From Bacilli bacterium (GTDB lineage: Bacteria > Bacillota_I > Bacilli_A > RFN20 > CAG-826), in contig JAFRPF010000029.1 in assembly GCA_017429285.1 (NCBI GenBank), positions 1-46,529 of the forward strand: 46,529 nucleotides of DNA, in the 5' to 3' direction. Positions 1 through 8,613 of the stretch are shown piece after piece (position 1 is the stretch's first letter; each line of letters begins with the position of its first letter). The position numbers were made by a program, and so were the translations under genes. The notes below the pieces were generated by a model. It had not been told where the DNA came from, did no database searches, and saw nothing but the letters and a program-made list of their open reading frames with translations.

Positions 1-648
1 AATGACACCAACGACCATGTAACAGATTGTTTTTGGTAGCATGAGCATTCCAACCCAACTATACGTACCCGCAAAGATAACAACGGGTAAATAGAATAAG
101 AATGAAAGGATGATTAAATATCCTAATAATCTTAAGCATTTAATCTTATTAAAATAAATAAAGCATAAAATGATTACCAAGATACCCAATAATACGAATG
201 GGATATTACGATATATGCCCCATAACATATCGTTAGAATTATTGATCCAGTCGTTTTGAGGTAAGACTAATAAAACGATACGAGAAATGAATAAAACACA
301 AACGATGATATCTAAATAGATATATCTTTTAATTCCTATACGTTTAAAGATGAATAGATACACTAAAACATAGAATATAGTCATGGTAACTGAAGTAATC
401 AATTTACCAATACCTAACCACATCGCTAGGGTAACTGATGGATTATCTAGTGTTTTATTAAATAGGCCAACCGCTCTTGGAACTAGATGAAAAGCATCAC
501 CAATTCCTAATATCAAACACGCTAAACCAAATAAGATATAGTATCTTTTATTAGAGTTAAGTGACTGTTTTATAAAATAAATACCTAGTCCCAAAATAAA
601 AACTAGGTAGATAACATAAAATGATGATTCAAATAACGCTCTCATCAT
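1..648 (-). CDS. Multi-pass membrane protein, C-terminus cut by window edge
   Basis: The minus-strand frame is open from an ATG at 648 to the left edge of the window: 216 codons with no stop, starting MMRALFESSFYVIYL. The protein is very hydrophobic, with about six predicted membrane helices separated by short loops (for example KQSLNSNKR and LPQNDWINNSN). I do not recognise a family. It begins four bases after the stop of the zinc-ribbon gene at 652-840, so the two are probably co-transcribed. The C-terminal end lies outside the window, so full length and function cannot be judged. It is clearly coding (no stops, continuous hydrophobic pattern), but the role is unknown. Confidence 0.75.
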   Translation of the reverse strand, partial: MMRALFESSFYVIYLVFILGLGIYFIKQSLNSNKRYYILFGLACLILGIGDAFHLVPRAVGLFNKTLDNPSVTLAMWLGIGKLITSVTMTIFYVLVYLFIFKRIGIKRYIYLDIIVCVLFISRIVLLVLPQNDWINNSNDMLWGIYRNIPFVLLGILVIILCFIYFNKIKCLRLLGYLIILSFLFYLPVVIFAGTYSWVGMLMLPKTICYMVVGVI

Positions 649-651
649 AAA

Positions 652-840
652 TTATTTCTTTAAGTTCTCTTCTGGATGATGTCTTAATGGTCGACCACAT
701 TTTGGACAGTAAACAAATCCTTTTGGATACCACGGCCTGAACCCTAAATCTTCGCTTTCATAATCAAATTCAGTTAAACAATATTCACATTTAATATGAA
801 ACACTGGATGGTTTTCTTCGTTTGTGATTTTAATAGCCAT
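652..840 (-). CDS. Small zinc-ribbon protein
   Basis: This is a 62-residue protein with two CxxC knuckles, CEYC near residue 18 and CPKC near residue 45, spaced as in a treble-clef or zinc-ribbon fold. It has no membrane segment or signal peptide, so it is probably cytosolic. The ATG at 840 has an AGGA eight bases upstream, and a TATAAT box lies on the minus strand at 859-864. It is first in a unit with the membrane protein that follows four bases after its stop. Similar tiny zinc ribbons often accompany membrane proteins, but no specific function can be assigned. Confidence 0.7.
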   Translation of the reverse strand: MAIKITNEENHPVFHIKCEYCLTEFDYESEDLGFRPWYPKGFVYCPKCGRPLRHHPEENLKK

Positions 841-858
841 AAATCTTTTCCTATCTTA

Positions 859-899
859 ATTATACAATTTTGTAAAAAATCATTTGTTTTTTATATAAT
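859..899. promoter_or_regulatory. Divergent promoter pair
   Basis: Only 72 bases separate the starts at 840 (minus) and 913 (plus). A minus-strand TATAAT lies at 859-864 and a plus-strand TATAAT at 894-899. The plus-strand box ends 13 bases before the ATG at 913, so the leader is predicted to be only about six bases long and carries no Shine-Dalgarno. Confidence 0.6.
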
Positions 900-912
900 A
901 TATTCGTTATTT

Positions 913-1863
913 ATGGAAAAGAGATTTACTAAATTAAAACAATTTATTAATAAACATCCATTATTCTGGAGTGTTAATCGTATCTTTTTATTACTAGTGG
1001 CCTTAGCCTCAGCGCTTTTAGGTTCAGGTGGATTAGTCATATCTTTAGGCTATGACATCAACGATGAGAAGATGGCTTTCATCTCCTTCATCTTTCTTGG
1101 CATTGCCTTAATATGTCATGGCTTATTATTCATCATTGATTATATGTTCCACATAAAAGATAGTAAAATGATTGCCTATACCTATTTATATTCCGGAATT
1201 ACCTTTATTGTTTTAGGTATATTAATGGTGGCTTTAATGAAAGTGAATGGTTCATCCGCGCTGATCGGTATCGCTTTCTTTATGGTCTCATTTGCTAAAG
1301 AACTCTTAATCGCGATATTTTCTAAGCATGTTAGAAGATATATCTCCACAGTGTTATTTGGTATTGTCGCCTTAGTCTTATCTTTATTAATTGCGATAGA
1401 CTTTAATTCTTTTTATATCAACTTCGCGATCATCGGTATCTATGAAGCGGTCGTCTCCACAGTCTCTATTATCGCTGTTGCTTTCTCAAAAATTGAATTT
1501 AAAACCATTAGAAAGATTATTCAAAAAACATACGCTGCTGAAATCACCTTTGGTTTAGTGGCTTTAATTGTTGCTTTCTCATTTATCTTCTATGTAACAG
1601 AAAGTGGATTTAATAATTATTTTGATGGCATTTGGTATTGTTTCACTTTAGTGACCACAATCGGTTTTGGTGATTTAGTCACCACTTCTGTCATCGGGAG
1701 AATATTATCTATTATCTTAGGTATTTATGGTGTTATCTATGTGGCTTTATTAACATCGATTATCGTTAATATCTATAACGAAACAAAAGATAAACGTAGT
1801 AGCGCTGATGATGATAAAAAAGATAAGGATAAAATAGAAGATAAGAAGGATATAGAAAAGTAA
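913..1863 (+). CDS. HdeD-like (DUF308) membrane domain fused to 2TM potassium channel
   Basis: The 316-residue integral membrane protein has two parts. Residues 1-200 contain about six hydrophobic helices of the HdeD/DUF308 type. Residues 205-300 form a two-helix ion channel whose pore loop contains the selectivity filter TTIGFGD (about residues 248-254), the K+ channel signature. The last 25 residues are a highly charged Lys/Asp tail that probably lies in the cytosol. It therefore likely conducts K+ across the cell membrane; what the N-terminal module senses is unknown. I chose ATG 913 over earlier in-frame codons because a TATAAT box lies 13 bases upstream and the hydrophobic protein begins just after it. 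A terminator follows the stop immediately. Confidence 0.85.
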   Translation: MEKRFTKLKQFINKHPLFWSVNRIFLLLVALASALLGSGGLVISLGYDINDEKMAFISFIFLGIALICHGLLFIIDYMFHIKDSKMIAYTYLYSGITFIVLGILMVALMKVNGSSALIGIAFFMVSFAKELLIAIFSKHVRRYISTVLFGIVALVLSLLIAIDFNSFYINFAIIGIYEAVVSTVSIIAVAFSKIEFKTIRKIIQKTYAAEITFGLVALIVAFSFIFYVTESGFNNYFDGIWYCFTLVTTIGFGDLVTTSVIGRILSIILGIYGVIYVALLTSIIVNIYNETKDKRSSADDDKKDKDKIEDKKDIEK

Positions 1864-1891
1864 GAAGCCGAACGAACGGCTTCTATTTTTT
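1864..1891. terminator. Bidirectional rho-independent terminator
   Basis: Stem GAAGCCG (1864-1870) pairs with CGGCTTC (1877-1883) around the loop AACGAA, followed by a T-rich run to 1891. It sits between the converging channel gene and the lipoprotein gene, and can serve both strands. Confidence 0.85.
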
Positions 1892-3884
1892 AACTATATA
1901 TTTGATCGAAGTTTAGATATACAGTATTCTCGTCATACATACTTAAGTAGATTACAAGAGTAATAGTTTGTTCTCCATAATGAACTACTGTATCGGTTAT
2001 ATAATATCCATTTTCACTATCATATGTATAACCAGCATCAGTGAAAACATTTTCGATTTCAGTTTCTGTCATATTAGAGATATAAGCACCACTAGCTAAT
2101 TTGACTTTGCCTTGTTCAATTTCCCAAGAATCTGTAACATACATAAATTTATGTGTTCCACTTATTTCTGGGAAGGCATATTCGCTCATGGTTTCTAGAT
2201 GCATCGCATATCTTTCAACGACATCACTCATATTGTCATATGATTCACCAAAACTATTATTATAAGAATAATCAAAGCAATAATAATCTTCGACTAGTCT
2301 AGCAGTGATACAGTAATCATCGAAGAAAGACTTACGGAAAAATATACTGTTTGGTTCAAGCTCTCGTATCGCGGAAATATAACCTTTATCCCTTAAAGCT
2401 TGGAGGTTATTGGCATATGTTGTCGCACTTGTATCATAGATATAGACCTGTAATAAATTACCACCACTAAAAGATACATAGTATCTAGCGCCTGGATCGT
2501 TATATCCGTCAATCACAAAACTTTCACCTAAATTTAATGATTGTCTAATATATTCGGTTGGGAATTCACTGACTGTCATCTTTTGGTTAATGGTCAAATA
2601 ATAATTATTACCACTTTCAGTAGTAACTACCATAAAGGCTACGTTATGTTCAAAGTGAGCATCATGAAGATTAAGGCTATAATAAGATTCGCTACTTTGA
2701 GGATCTTCTAAAACAAATTGATAATTTGATGTCATGTCTCTTAAACTTTGTAAATATGTAGTGACATCAGAAATAATAGCGGCTTTATCCTTGTTATCAT
2801 TCTTTAAAAGAATAGATACAGTGTGATCAAAATCAGTTAACGCCATACCCATACCAGTGTAAGAATAGCCAGTTTCATTAAATGGATGATCATTCATAAA
2901 TGAGGCAAAGTCAGTACTTAAATATTGATTAATAGTCGCTGTTGGCCATTCACCTGGTTTAAGAGATGGATAATCTTTAGTAAACATAAGTTGATAATAA
3001 TTTAAAGGTGAACCTGTTGAAGCAAAAGAAATGGTATAGACTTTATCATCCACTACTTTTTGATAAACTGAACTTCCCATTTCCTGCACTAATTCAAAAC
3101 CATTAGAGGTGAAATTATTAAGATAATTAGCGGGTAAGAACATACCTTGGAACATTAATGTTTTCTTTTCACTAACGGTTTCTTGTTCCATTCTAAAAGC
3201 TCTAGTGCCAAAGAAAGGTATATCCATACCAAAGCATTCATTAATCAAGGCTTTTTCACTTGCGGTGAAATCAGTAAATTGAATCGCTGGATCCTTACTC
3301 GCCACAGGTGTATCACCTGAACAAATTCTAACGTCAGTGATTAAGACATCTTTATCACTAGCGTATAAAAGAGAAAGGAAATAACGAGATTCCGCCATTT
3401 GAGGACAATCTTCAGGAATTAAAGTAATTAAGGTATCACTTCCAGAAAGGACATTGGCCATCATGGCTAAATCTTGATAGTAACCAGTTTTAATTTTGTC
3501 TAAAGTTAAACGATTATAAGAGCAGAATATCGCGGTCTCAGCGCTAAAATAGTTAGGATTAACCAAACGAGATTCAATAACACTAAAACCATTATCAATT
3601 GGATCAACATTTACGAAATAACCATACTGTCCCGCTTTAACGACGACAGAGTTACCTTCCACCACACAGTTATGGGCTCTTAAGCGAAGTGTGCCATTAT
3701 CGTTAAGTGGAACAGTGATATAAACATCACCTGGCTCTGGTTGATCTTGATCTTCACTAGTTGTTTCTTGTGAAGTATTTGATGTATCTTCCTCGCTTTG
3801 ACTAGCTTTTTTTGTAGTTATACAACTAGACAAAAGCAAAGAACCCATTAACAAAAAGATAGGGAATAATAATTTCTTTTTCAT
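1890..3884 (-). CDS. Secreted lipoprotein, unknown function
   Basis: The 664-residue protein starts with a lipoprotein signal peptide (MKKKLLFPIFLLMGSLLLSS then Cys21). A Ser/Thr/Glu-rich linker to about residue 55 follows, then a long soluble region rich in Tyr, Asn and Asp with no further membrane helix. It should be anchored on the outer face of the membrane. I do not recognise a family; the aromatic-rich, beta-like composition resembles other large surface lipoproteins in this window. An AGAAGG lies nine bases upstream of the ATG, and a minus-strand TATAAT-like box lies about 65 bases upstream, giving a real leader, unlike the leaderless cytosolic genes. Confidence 0.8.
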   Translation of the reverse strand: MKKKLLFPIFLLMGSLLLSSCITTKKASQSEEDTSNTSQETTSEDQDQPEPGDVYITVPLNDNGTLRLRAHNCVVEGNSVVVKAGQYGYFVNVDPIDNGFSVIESRLVNPNYFSAETAIFCSYNRLTLDKIKTGYYQDLAMMANVLSGSDTLITLIPEDCPQMAESRYFLSLLYASDKDVLITDVRICSGDTPVASKDPAIQFTDFTASEKALINECFGMDIPFFGTRAFRMEQETVSEKKTLMFQGMFLPANYLNNFTSNGFELVQEMGSSVYQKVVDDKVYTISFASTGSPLNYYQLMFTKDYPSLKPGEWPTATINQYLSTDFASFMNDHPFNETGYSYTGMGMALTDFDHTVSILLKNDNKDKAAIISDVTTYLQSLRDMTSNYQFVLEDPQSSESYYSLNLHDAHFEHNVAFMVVTTESGNNYYLTINQKMTVSEFPTEYIRQSLNLGESFVIDGYNDPGARYYVSFSGGNLLQVYIYDTSATTYANNLQALRDKGYISAIRELEPNSIFFRKSFFDDYCITARLVEDYYCFDYSYNNSFGESYDNMSDVVERYAMHLETMSEYAFPEISGTHKFMYVTDSWEIEQGKVKLASGAYISNMTETEIENVFTDAGYTYDSENGYYITDTVVHYGEQTITLVIYLSMYDENTVYLNFDQIYS

Positions 3885-3964
3885 AAATAATACCTTCTAG
3901 TTACATTCTAAAAAGAAACTAAGGAAGTTTCAATCATATTATATATGAAAGATTTCTTTATAAA

Positions 3965-4004
3965 TTTTAATTGCATATTTTTGGCGATTTTTATGCAATT
4001 AAAA
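3965..4004. repeat. Perfect 13-bp inverted repeat between divergent genes
   Basis: TTTTAATTGCATA (3965-3977) is repeated inverted at 3992-4004 with a 14-base spacer that contains GGCGA. It lies between the divergent starts at 3884 and 4064. It could be a cruciform, an operator or a transcript hairpin; there is no T-run directly after it as expected for a terminator. Confidence 0.7.
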
Positions 4005-4063
4005 AGATTTCAGATATCTAAAAAGATGACATAAATAGCAAACTGATACACAATAAATAAAGA

Positions 4064-4723
4064 ATGAAAAGTGATAAGAAGAAAAGATTATATATCTCAA
4101 TCGGTGTCGGTATTTTTTTAATCATTGATATCATCCTTTTTCTCATCTTCTTACCGAAGTTCTTAAATAAAAATAAAAAGATTTCTTCTAGTTCTTATGA
4201 AGAAACTTCTTATGTTATCGACGAAAGAAGTAAAGATAGATATGACCATCTATTTACTTATATCAATAACAAATTAGATAATTTATCTTTTTCTAATATC
4301 ACTTCGATCGTCACGATTAATTATCTTGATCATGATTTATATATCACCGGGATAAATAATGAAAAAGTTTATTACATTGATGTTCATGTTAATGAAGTTA
4401 GTAATGATTCATTATTAGAATTATTTAAAGATAATGTTCCTTCTATATCTAGTTATGACATCACTGCTAGTCAAGAGAATTTATCTAATGATAAAGATAT
4501 TAATATCCCATCAGCGTATTTATCCGCCACTAAGAAGGTGGCGTTATCTAAAAACTTCGTGGGTGAATATAAAATATCATTCACTTCATTTAAAGATGAA
4601 AAAATGTATTCTTTATATAAAGCTAGTTATGACGAACAAGGTCAATACAATATAAAAGAGATATCAAAAGATACCTCTAAATTATTATTTGATATCAACT
4701 TATATTTACTTAATTTAAATTAA
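4064..4723 (+). CDS. Membrane-anchored extracellular protein, unknown
   Basis: The 219-residue protein has a short basic N-terminus, one hydrophobic segment (residues 10-32) and a soluble remainder of about 185 residues, so it is probably tethered to the membrane and faces outward. No cysteine follows the helix, so it is not a lipoprotein. I do not recognise a family. No clear Shine-Dalgarno precedes the ATG. Its last 14 bases, including the stop, overlap the stop end of the convergent helicase gene, and the overlap is a perfect palindrome. Confidence 0.7.
   Translation: MKSDKKKRLYISIGVGIFLIIDIILFLIFLPKFLNKNKKISSSSYEETSYVIDERSKDRYDHLFTYINNKLDNLSFSNITSIVTINYLDHDLYITGINNEKVYYIDVHVNEVSNDSLLELFKDNVPSISSYDITASQENLSNDKDINIPSAYLSATKKVALSKNFVGEYKISFTSFKDEKMYSLYKASYDEQGQYNIKEISKDTSKLLFDINLYLLNLN
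4710..4723. repeat. 14-bp palindrome spanning the overlapping stops of two convergent genes
   Basis: TTAATTTAAATTAA reads identically on both strands and contains both stop codons. As a consequence both proteins end in Asn-Leu-Asn. No separate terminator is visible between the genes. Confidence 0.85.
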
Positions 4724-7655
4724 CTTCGATATATTTTTGCGTTGGTGCATCAAACACTATTACCCTTTTTATATTTAAATCATTTCTTTTGGTAGATAGA
4801 TAGTGATAAGAAAGAACTTGTTTTAAGTGTGATTCATTTATTGACGATGTGCATTTTAAATCTAAAATAGTGTCTTCCGTTATGAAATCGCAAAGTGCTG
4901 ATATATGGTTGACCGATAAATCCGGATCAAAAAGCAAACTACTTTTATCCACAACACCATTGAACAATTTGTCTCGAATAAAGTCGGCCGAAATATTCCC
5001 TAATTCGACAACCTTATTAACAAAGCTTGAATAATTATCTTTAACAAGATTAGATATGCTAATTGTAGGTATTATCGATGATAAAACTTTTCCATAGCAT
5101 AATCTCATTTGATCTCTATAGATAATCATAGCTGCCCTTACTCTTATAATATCGTTAATTTCGTTTGTTTTTGCTTCAGAACAAGCGGCATCAATATAGG
5201 GTTTGAAATAGTCTTCCCCAAATAATTTAATTTTTGCGTAATATTCAACACAAAATCCTAAACATGAATTGCATTTTTTATCAAACCCATAATCGTTTTT
5301 TTGCTTAAAATAATTGTTTGCGTTAGATTGAAGTATTTCTTTGTACTTATTTGAAATAAAAGTATTAAATTTGCAGTATTTGCGTATCTTCGAAGTAACA
5401 GTCCTATCCTCAATGTATTCATGATCTGAATATCTCATAATGTCTGGCCCAATAGCTGCGATTTCATAGTCGTTGTACGTCTTAATATAATTGACATACA
5501 GATTCTCATAGTCCCTTTTGTAGATAAATCTAGTGCAATGATCATTGCACGGAACGAAACATCCCTTCTTGTTCTTTTTCATTAAAGGAGGCAGGACACT
5601 AATATTTTTTGTTTTTTTAACTTTGTCAACTCCGTAAGCATGCTCTTTTATTTGAATAGGCGTTAATCCCAGTTTTAAGGTATCGTTCAATTCTTCTAAA
5701 TTAACTATTCGAACATCATAGTTATCAATCTCATCAAAAGTGCTAATTGATTTAATCAATTCTTTCCAATAAGTAACTCCACAATAAAGGACAGCATTGC
5801 CTTTGCACTTATAAACTTGTTCTTTCAGTTTTTCTAAAGAGTCAATTCCTTTCTCTTTTAAGAATTTAGTGAAGGGGTGACGTGAATATTTAAATTTATT
5901 CAACGATAGTTGTTCAACGTTGTGTCTTCTTTTCAGCTCAGAATATACCGTCAAATCAACTGAACTGTCTAAATAATCAACCCTCTCAATATAAGGCCAC
6001 AATTCAGAAGTAATAGTCTCCTTTTCGTATGCAAAACTATAAGAAAAAATTTCTTTTTTATTCACATATTCTGGATCCCTGTATCTCTTTGCTTTCTTTT
6101 TACATTCCTCTATTTCTTCTTTTGTAAAAAGTTGCATAAAACGACCCTCAATTACAGCTTTAAAAAAAGCGTGCGTTTGTGGATTGTAATAGTAATTAGT
6201 CCATTTTCTATCCGGTATCAAATTTCTATGGTCTTCTACCCCTAAATATTCACTCCAATAGTTAAAATCAATATTTAATTCATCGGGATGTCTTTCCGCA
6301 TACATTTTTGTTAAATAAAAATAGTATTTCCGTGGGTCGAAATCTCTTTTGATTTGTTTTATCTTTTTTTCAAAGAAACCAATTATATTAGGTTTAAGAT
6401 ATATTCTTCTATAGTTTAAATTGTCTTCTTGTAAGTCTATAACAAATGGATTTCTTTCAATTTTTGTTTCTTTGTAAAATTGTGGATTTGAAACTACGTT
6501 TACTTTCAATTGTGGATCTAATTTTATTTCGAAAGTGCCGGTTTTGCCTTCAAGTTCTATTATCTTCAAACCATTATCTAGACGACCATTTTTTACATTA
6601 ATTTTTATATTTGGTTTTAGAGCTTCTACAGATACTGTATCGCACAATGAATATGACAATTCACCTAGTTCATTTTGGGCAATTTCGGTTTCTGGAACAT
6701 TATAAAAAATGTAACATTTCCTAGTTTCTTCTAATAGATAAGCATTTTGTTTATCTAGTATGTCGATATCGTTTCTCCAAAACAGAGCATTTCTTCTTGC
6801 TCTGCCAATTATTTGAACAACAGTAGCCTCATTTGATGGCTTGCTGTCCATGTAAATAACATGGCATCTTTTTAAGTCGATTCCTTCAGTTATTTTTAGT
6901 TTATTTATGATTACATCATATTTGTTATCATCCATACAAATATCACTCATGTCGAATTGCTCATCAGTAATGTTGATATATGATAGATTTCTATCTTCGC
7001 AAGCTTTTATAACTCTGTTCAAATTATTGTCATTAATAATTCTAAAAAGAGCACATGGATTATAATTTTTAATATTTCTATGAATTTCTTTAATTTCCAA
7101 TAACTTATCAAGGCTTTCTTCAGGCGTTCCTGCATTTTGAACAACAGTTCTAAGCATCATTGTGTGTGTAAAATTACATTGAACACCATTGTTGTTTTTG
7201 TTTGTGGCTGAAAAATTGATGATATAACTCGAACGCTTTCTTAAAATCTCTTGCCATCTATTAGTCGCAATATGCCCTTCATCTCTTACCCATATTATTT
7301 TCTTATCCTTAGGTAAGAAAGTTTCAAAATCTTTTGCTTGCAAAATAGTATTTTTAGTAAATTCATTTAAACCAAAAACAATATAATTATTTTGTTTTGC
7401 TAAAGAGGATATCTTACTTTCAATTTGATATCTTAATTGTCCTTTAGAAAGCGAAGTAACAACGAAAAAATAATTTGGCAGCAAATTGATTAGTTTTGCC
7501 AGCATTACAGTCTTACCTGTGCCCGTAGGAGAGGTAAAATCAATTTCCTTTAGATCATCAAATCTTCTATCAAAGCCCAAAATAATGTCACATAACTTTG
7601 CCACATAATAATCTTGCGTTTCATTGATGTCTTTAAGAGCGTCGTTTTTGTTCAT
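4710..7655 (-). CDS. SF2 helicase fused to PD-(D/E)XK nuclease, putative defence protein
   Basis: This 981-residue protein begins with a compact SF2 ATPase/helicase core: Walker A SPTGTGKT (about residues 42-49), a DEGH box (125-128), SAT-like NFSATN (about 147-152), motif V near 255-272 and motif VI QIIGRARR (281-288). About 500 residues without an obvious domain follow, including Cys clusters (GCFVPCNDHC and CNSCLGFC) that may bind metal. The C-terminus has a Cas4/RecB-like PD-(D/E)XK pattern: CDFITEDTILDLK, then a Gln and a Tyr in QVLSYHYLS. Such helicase-nuclease polypeptides occur in restriction and antiphage systems. No methyltransferase or specificity partner is adjacent, so it looks like a single-gene system. 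There is no Shine-Dalgarno; a hairpin precedes the gene. Confidence 0.8.
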   Translation of the reverse strand: MNKNDALKDINETQDYYVAKLCDIILGFDRRFDDLKEIDFTSPTGTGKTVMLAKLINLLPNYFFVVTSLSKGQLRYQIESKISSLAKQNNYIVFGLNEFTKNTILQAKDFETFLPKDKKIIWVRDEGHIATNRWQEILRKRSSYIINFSATNKNNNGVQCNFTHTMMLRTVVQNAGTPEESLDKLLEIKEIHRNIKNYNPCALFRIINDNNLNRVIKACEDRNLSYINITDEQFDMSDICMDDNKYDVIINKLKITEGIDLKRCHVIYMDSKPSNEATVVQIIGRARRNALFWRNDIDILDKQNAYLLEETRKCYIFYNVPETEIAQNELGELSYSLCDTVSVEALKPNIKINVKNGRLDNGLKIIELEGKTGTFEIKLDPQLKVNVVSNPQFYKETKIERNPFVIDLQEDNLNYRRIYLKPNIIGFFEKKIKQIKRDFDPRKYYFYLTKMYAERHPDELNIDFNYWSEYLGVEDHRNLIPDRKWTNYYYNPQTHAFFKAVIEGRFMQLFTKEEIEECKKKAKRYRDPEYVNKKEIFSYSFAYEKETITSELWPYIERVDYLDSSVDLTVYSELKRRHNVEQLSLNKFKYSRHPFTKFLKEKGIDSLEKLKEQVYKCKGNAVLYCGVTYWKELIKSISTFDEIDNYDVRIVNLEELNDTLKLGLTPIQIKEHAYGVDKVKKTKNISVLPPLMKKNKKGCFVPCNDHCTRFIYKRDYENLYVNYIKTYNDYEIAAIGPDIMRYSDHEYIEDRTVTSKIRKYCKFNTFISNKYKEILQSNANNYFKQKNDYGFDKKCNSCLGFCVEYYAKIKLFGEDYFKPYIDAACSEAKTNEINDIIRVRAAMIIYRDQMRLCYGKVLSSIIPTISISNLVKDNYSSFVNKVVELGNISADFIRDKLFNGVVDKSSLLFDPDLSVNHISALCDFITEDTILDLKCTSSINESHLKQVLSYHYLSTKRNDLNIKRVIVFDAPTQKYIEVNLN

Positions 7656-7672
7656 AAATGTTGTTAGTTTTC

Positions 7673-7701
7673 GGACGGTACTTTGTGAGTAAGTACCTTC
7701 C
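7673..7701. promoter_or_regulatory. Strong dyad upstream of helicase-nuclease gene
   Basis: GGAcGGTACTT (7673-7683) pairs with AAGTACCtTCC (7691-7701) around a seven-base loop: ten pairs and one mismatch. It begins 18 bases upstream of the ATG at 7655 and just after the transporter stop. There is no U-run, so it is more likely an operator or RNA structure than a simple terminator. Confidence 0.6.
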
Positions 7702-7709
7702 TAAAAGTA

Positions 7710-8612
7710 TTAGATTAAGCCCGCTAAAGTATCAAATATCATCCCTGCCACGACAAGGATAATAACTATAGTTAATGGTAATTTATTTTTGGCTTTAAAG
7801 AATATAATTGTGGCGATAGAAACTATCACAAAATCTAAACCCACAATCACATTTACTATCGCCGGAATAGCGTTATCATAAGAAAAAGCTTGATATCTCG
7901 CCATAATCATAAAGGCATTAAAAACCGCTCCGAGGAAAATATATAGATGATCGATCTTTTTAATCGTCACCACTTCTTTAATCTTTTTAGTGAATAAAGA
8001 CGAGATAAACATCGTAATAAATACGATACTCATCTGATGGAAAGAGATAACACTACTATCGATATCACTTAGTTTTGTTTTGACGATTAATAAAACAAAA
8101 GCAAAAGCGAAAACCGAAACAAATGTATATATCACCCATTTCCATTTCGCTTTCGGATTAATCTTCTTATTAAAGACGATAAATAGCATCGCTCCTAATA
8201 GGGCTAATAAACCGATGATATAGAAGATAATATTTAACGACTTACCCCCATTAGTGACCATATTAAAGGTAAATATTAAAAATAGGCTATTTGAGAGAAA
8301 TAAAAGGGAGGAAGCGGTTAATGGAGCGAAAGCCTCTAAATGAGCGTCCTTAATGGCCAAAAAATAGAAAAACCAGTCAATCGAAGTTAACACTCCCATA
8401 AGGATAATCCATAACCACTTTTCTAGTGATAAAGAATAGAGGTTTACTAAATGACCGTTAGTTAGGACCATGATAAAGCAAGCAAAGATAATATAAAAAG
8501 ATTTGATCGTCGCATTTATTAACGCGGAGGCATGGTTACTACCTAAACGGTTAAATATCGTATTGCCAGAAGAAAAAAGTAACGCTAAAAAAGCAAATAA
8601 AATATATTCCAT
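7710..8612 (-). CDS. DMT-superfamily (EamA-like) transporter
   Basis: The 300-residue protein has ten hydrophobic helices arranged as two five-helix halves, the plan of the drug/metabolite transporter superfamily. The helices are short and tightly spaced, and the loops carry Lys (for example FTKKIKEVVTIKK). The substrate is not predictable. I placed the start at ATG 8612, because the alternative upstream codon at 8621 is TTG and overlaps the preceding gene. Only one base lies between the upstream stop (8614-8616) and this ATG and there is no Shine-Dalgarno, so translation is probably coupled to the upstream XRE-membrane gene. The pairing suggests the transporter serves the same signal as that receptor-like protein. 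Confidence 0.8.
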   Translation of the reverse strand: MEYILFAFLALLFSSGNTIFNRLGSNHASALINATIKSFYIIFACFIMVLTNGHLVNLYSLSLEKWLWIILMGVLTSIDWFFYFLAIKDAHLEAFAPLTASSLLFLSNSLFLIFTFNMVTNGGKSLNIIFYIIGLLALLGAMLFIVFNKKINPKAKWKWVIYTFVSVFAFAFVLLIVKTKLSDIDSSVISFHQMSIVFITMFISSLFTKKIKEVVTIKKIDHLYIFLGAVFNAFMIMARYQAFSYDNAIPAIVNVIVGLDFVIVSIATIIFFKAKNKLPLTIVIILVVAGMIFDTLAGLI

Positions 8613-8613
8613 A

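Noticed and set aside
796..912. Longer N-terminus of the channel protein
   Set aside because: It would overlap the divergent zinc-ribbon gene and its promoter; the TATAAT at 894-899 supports a start at 913.
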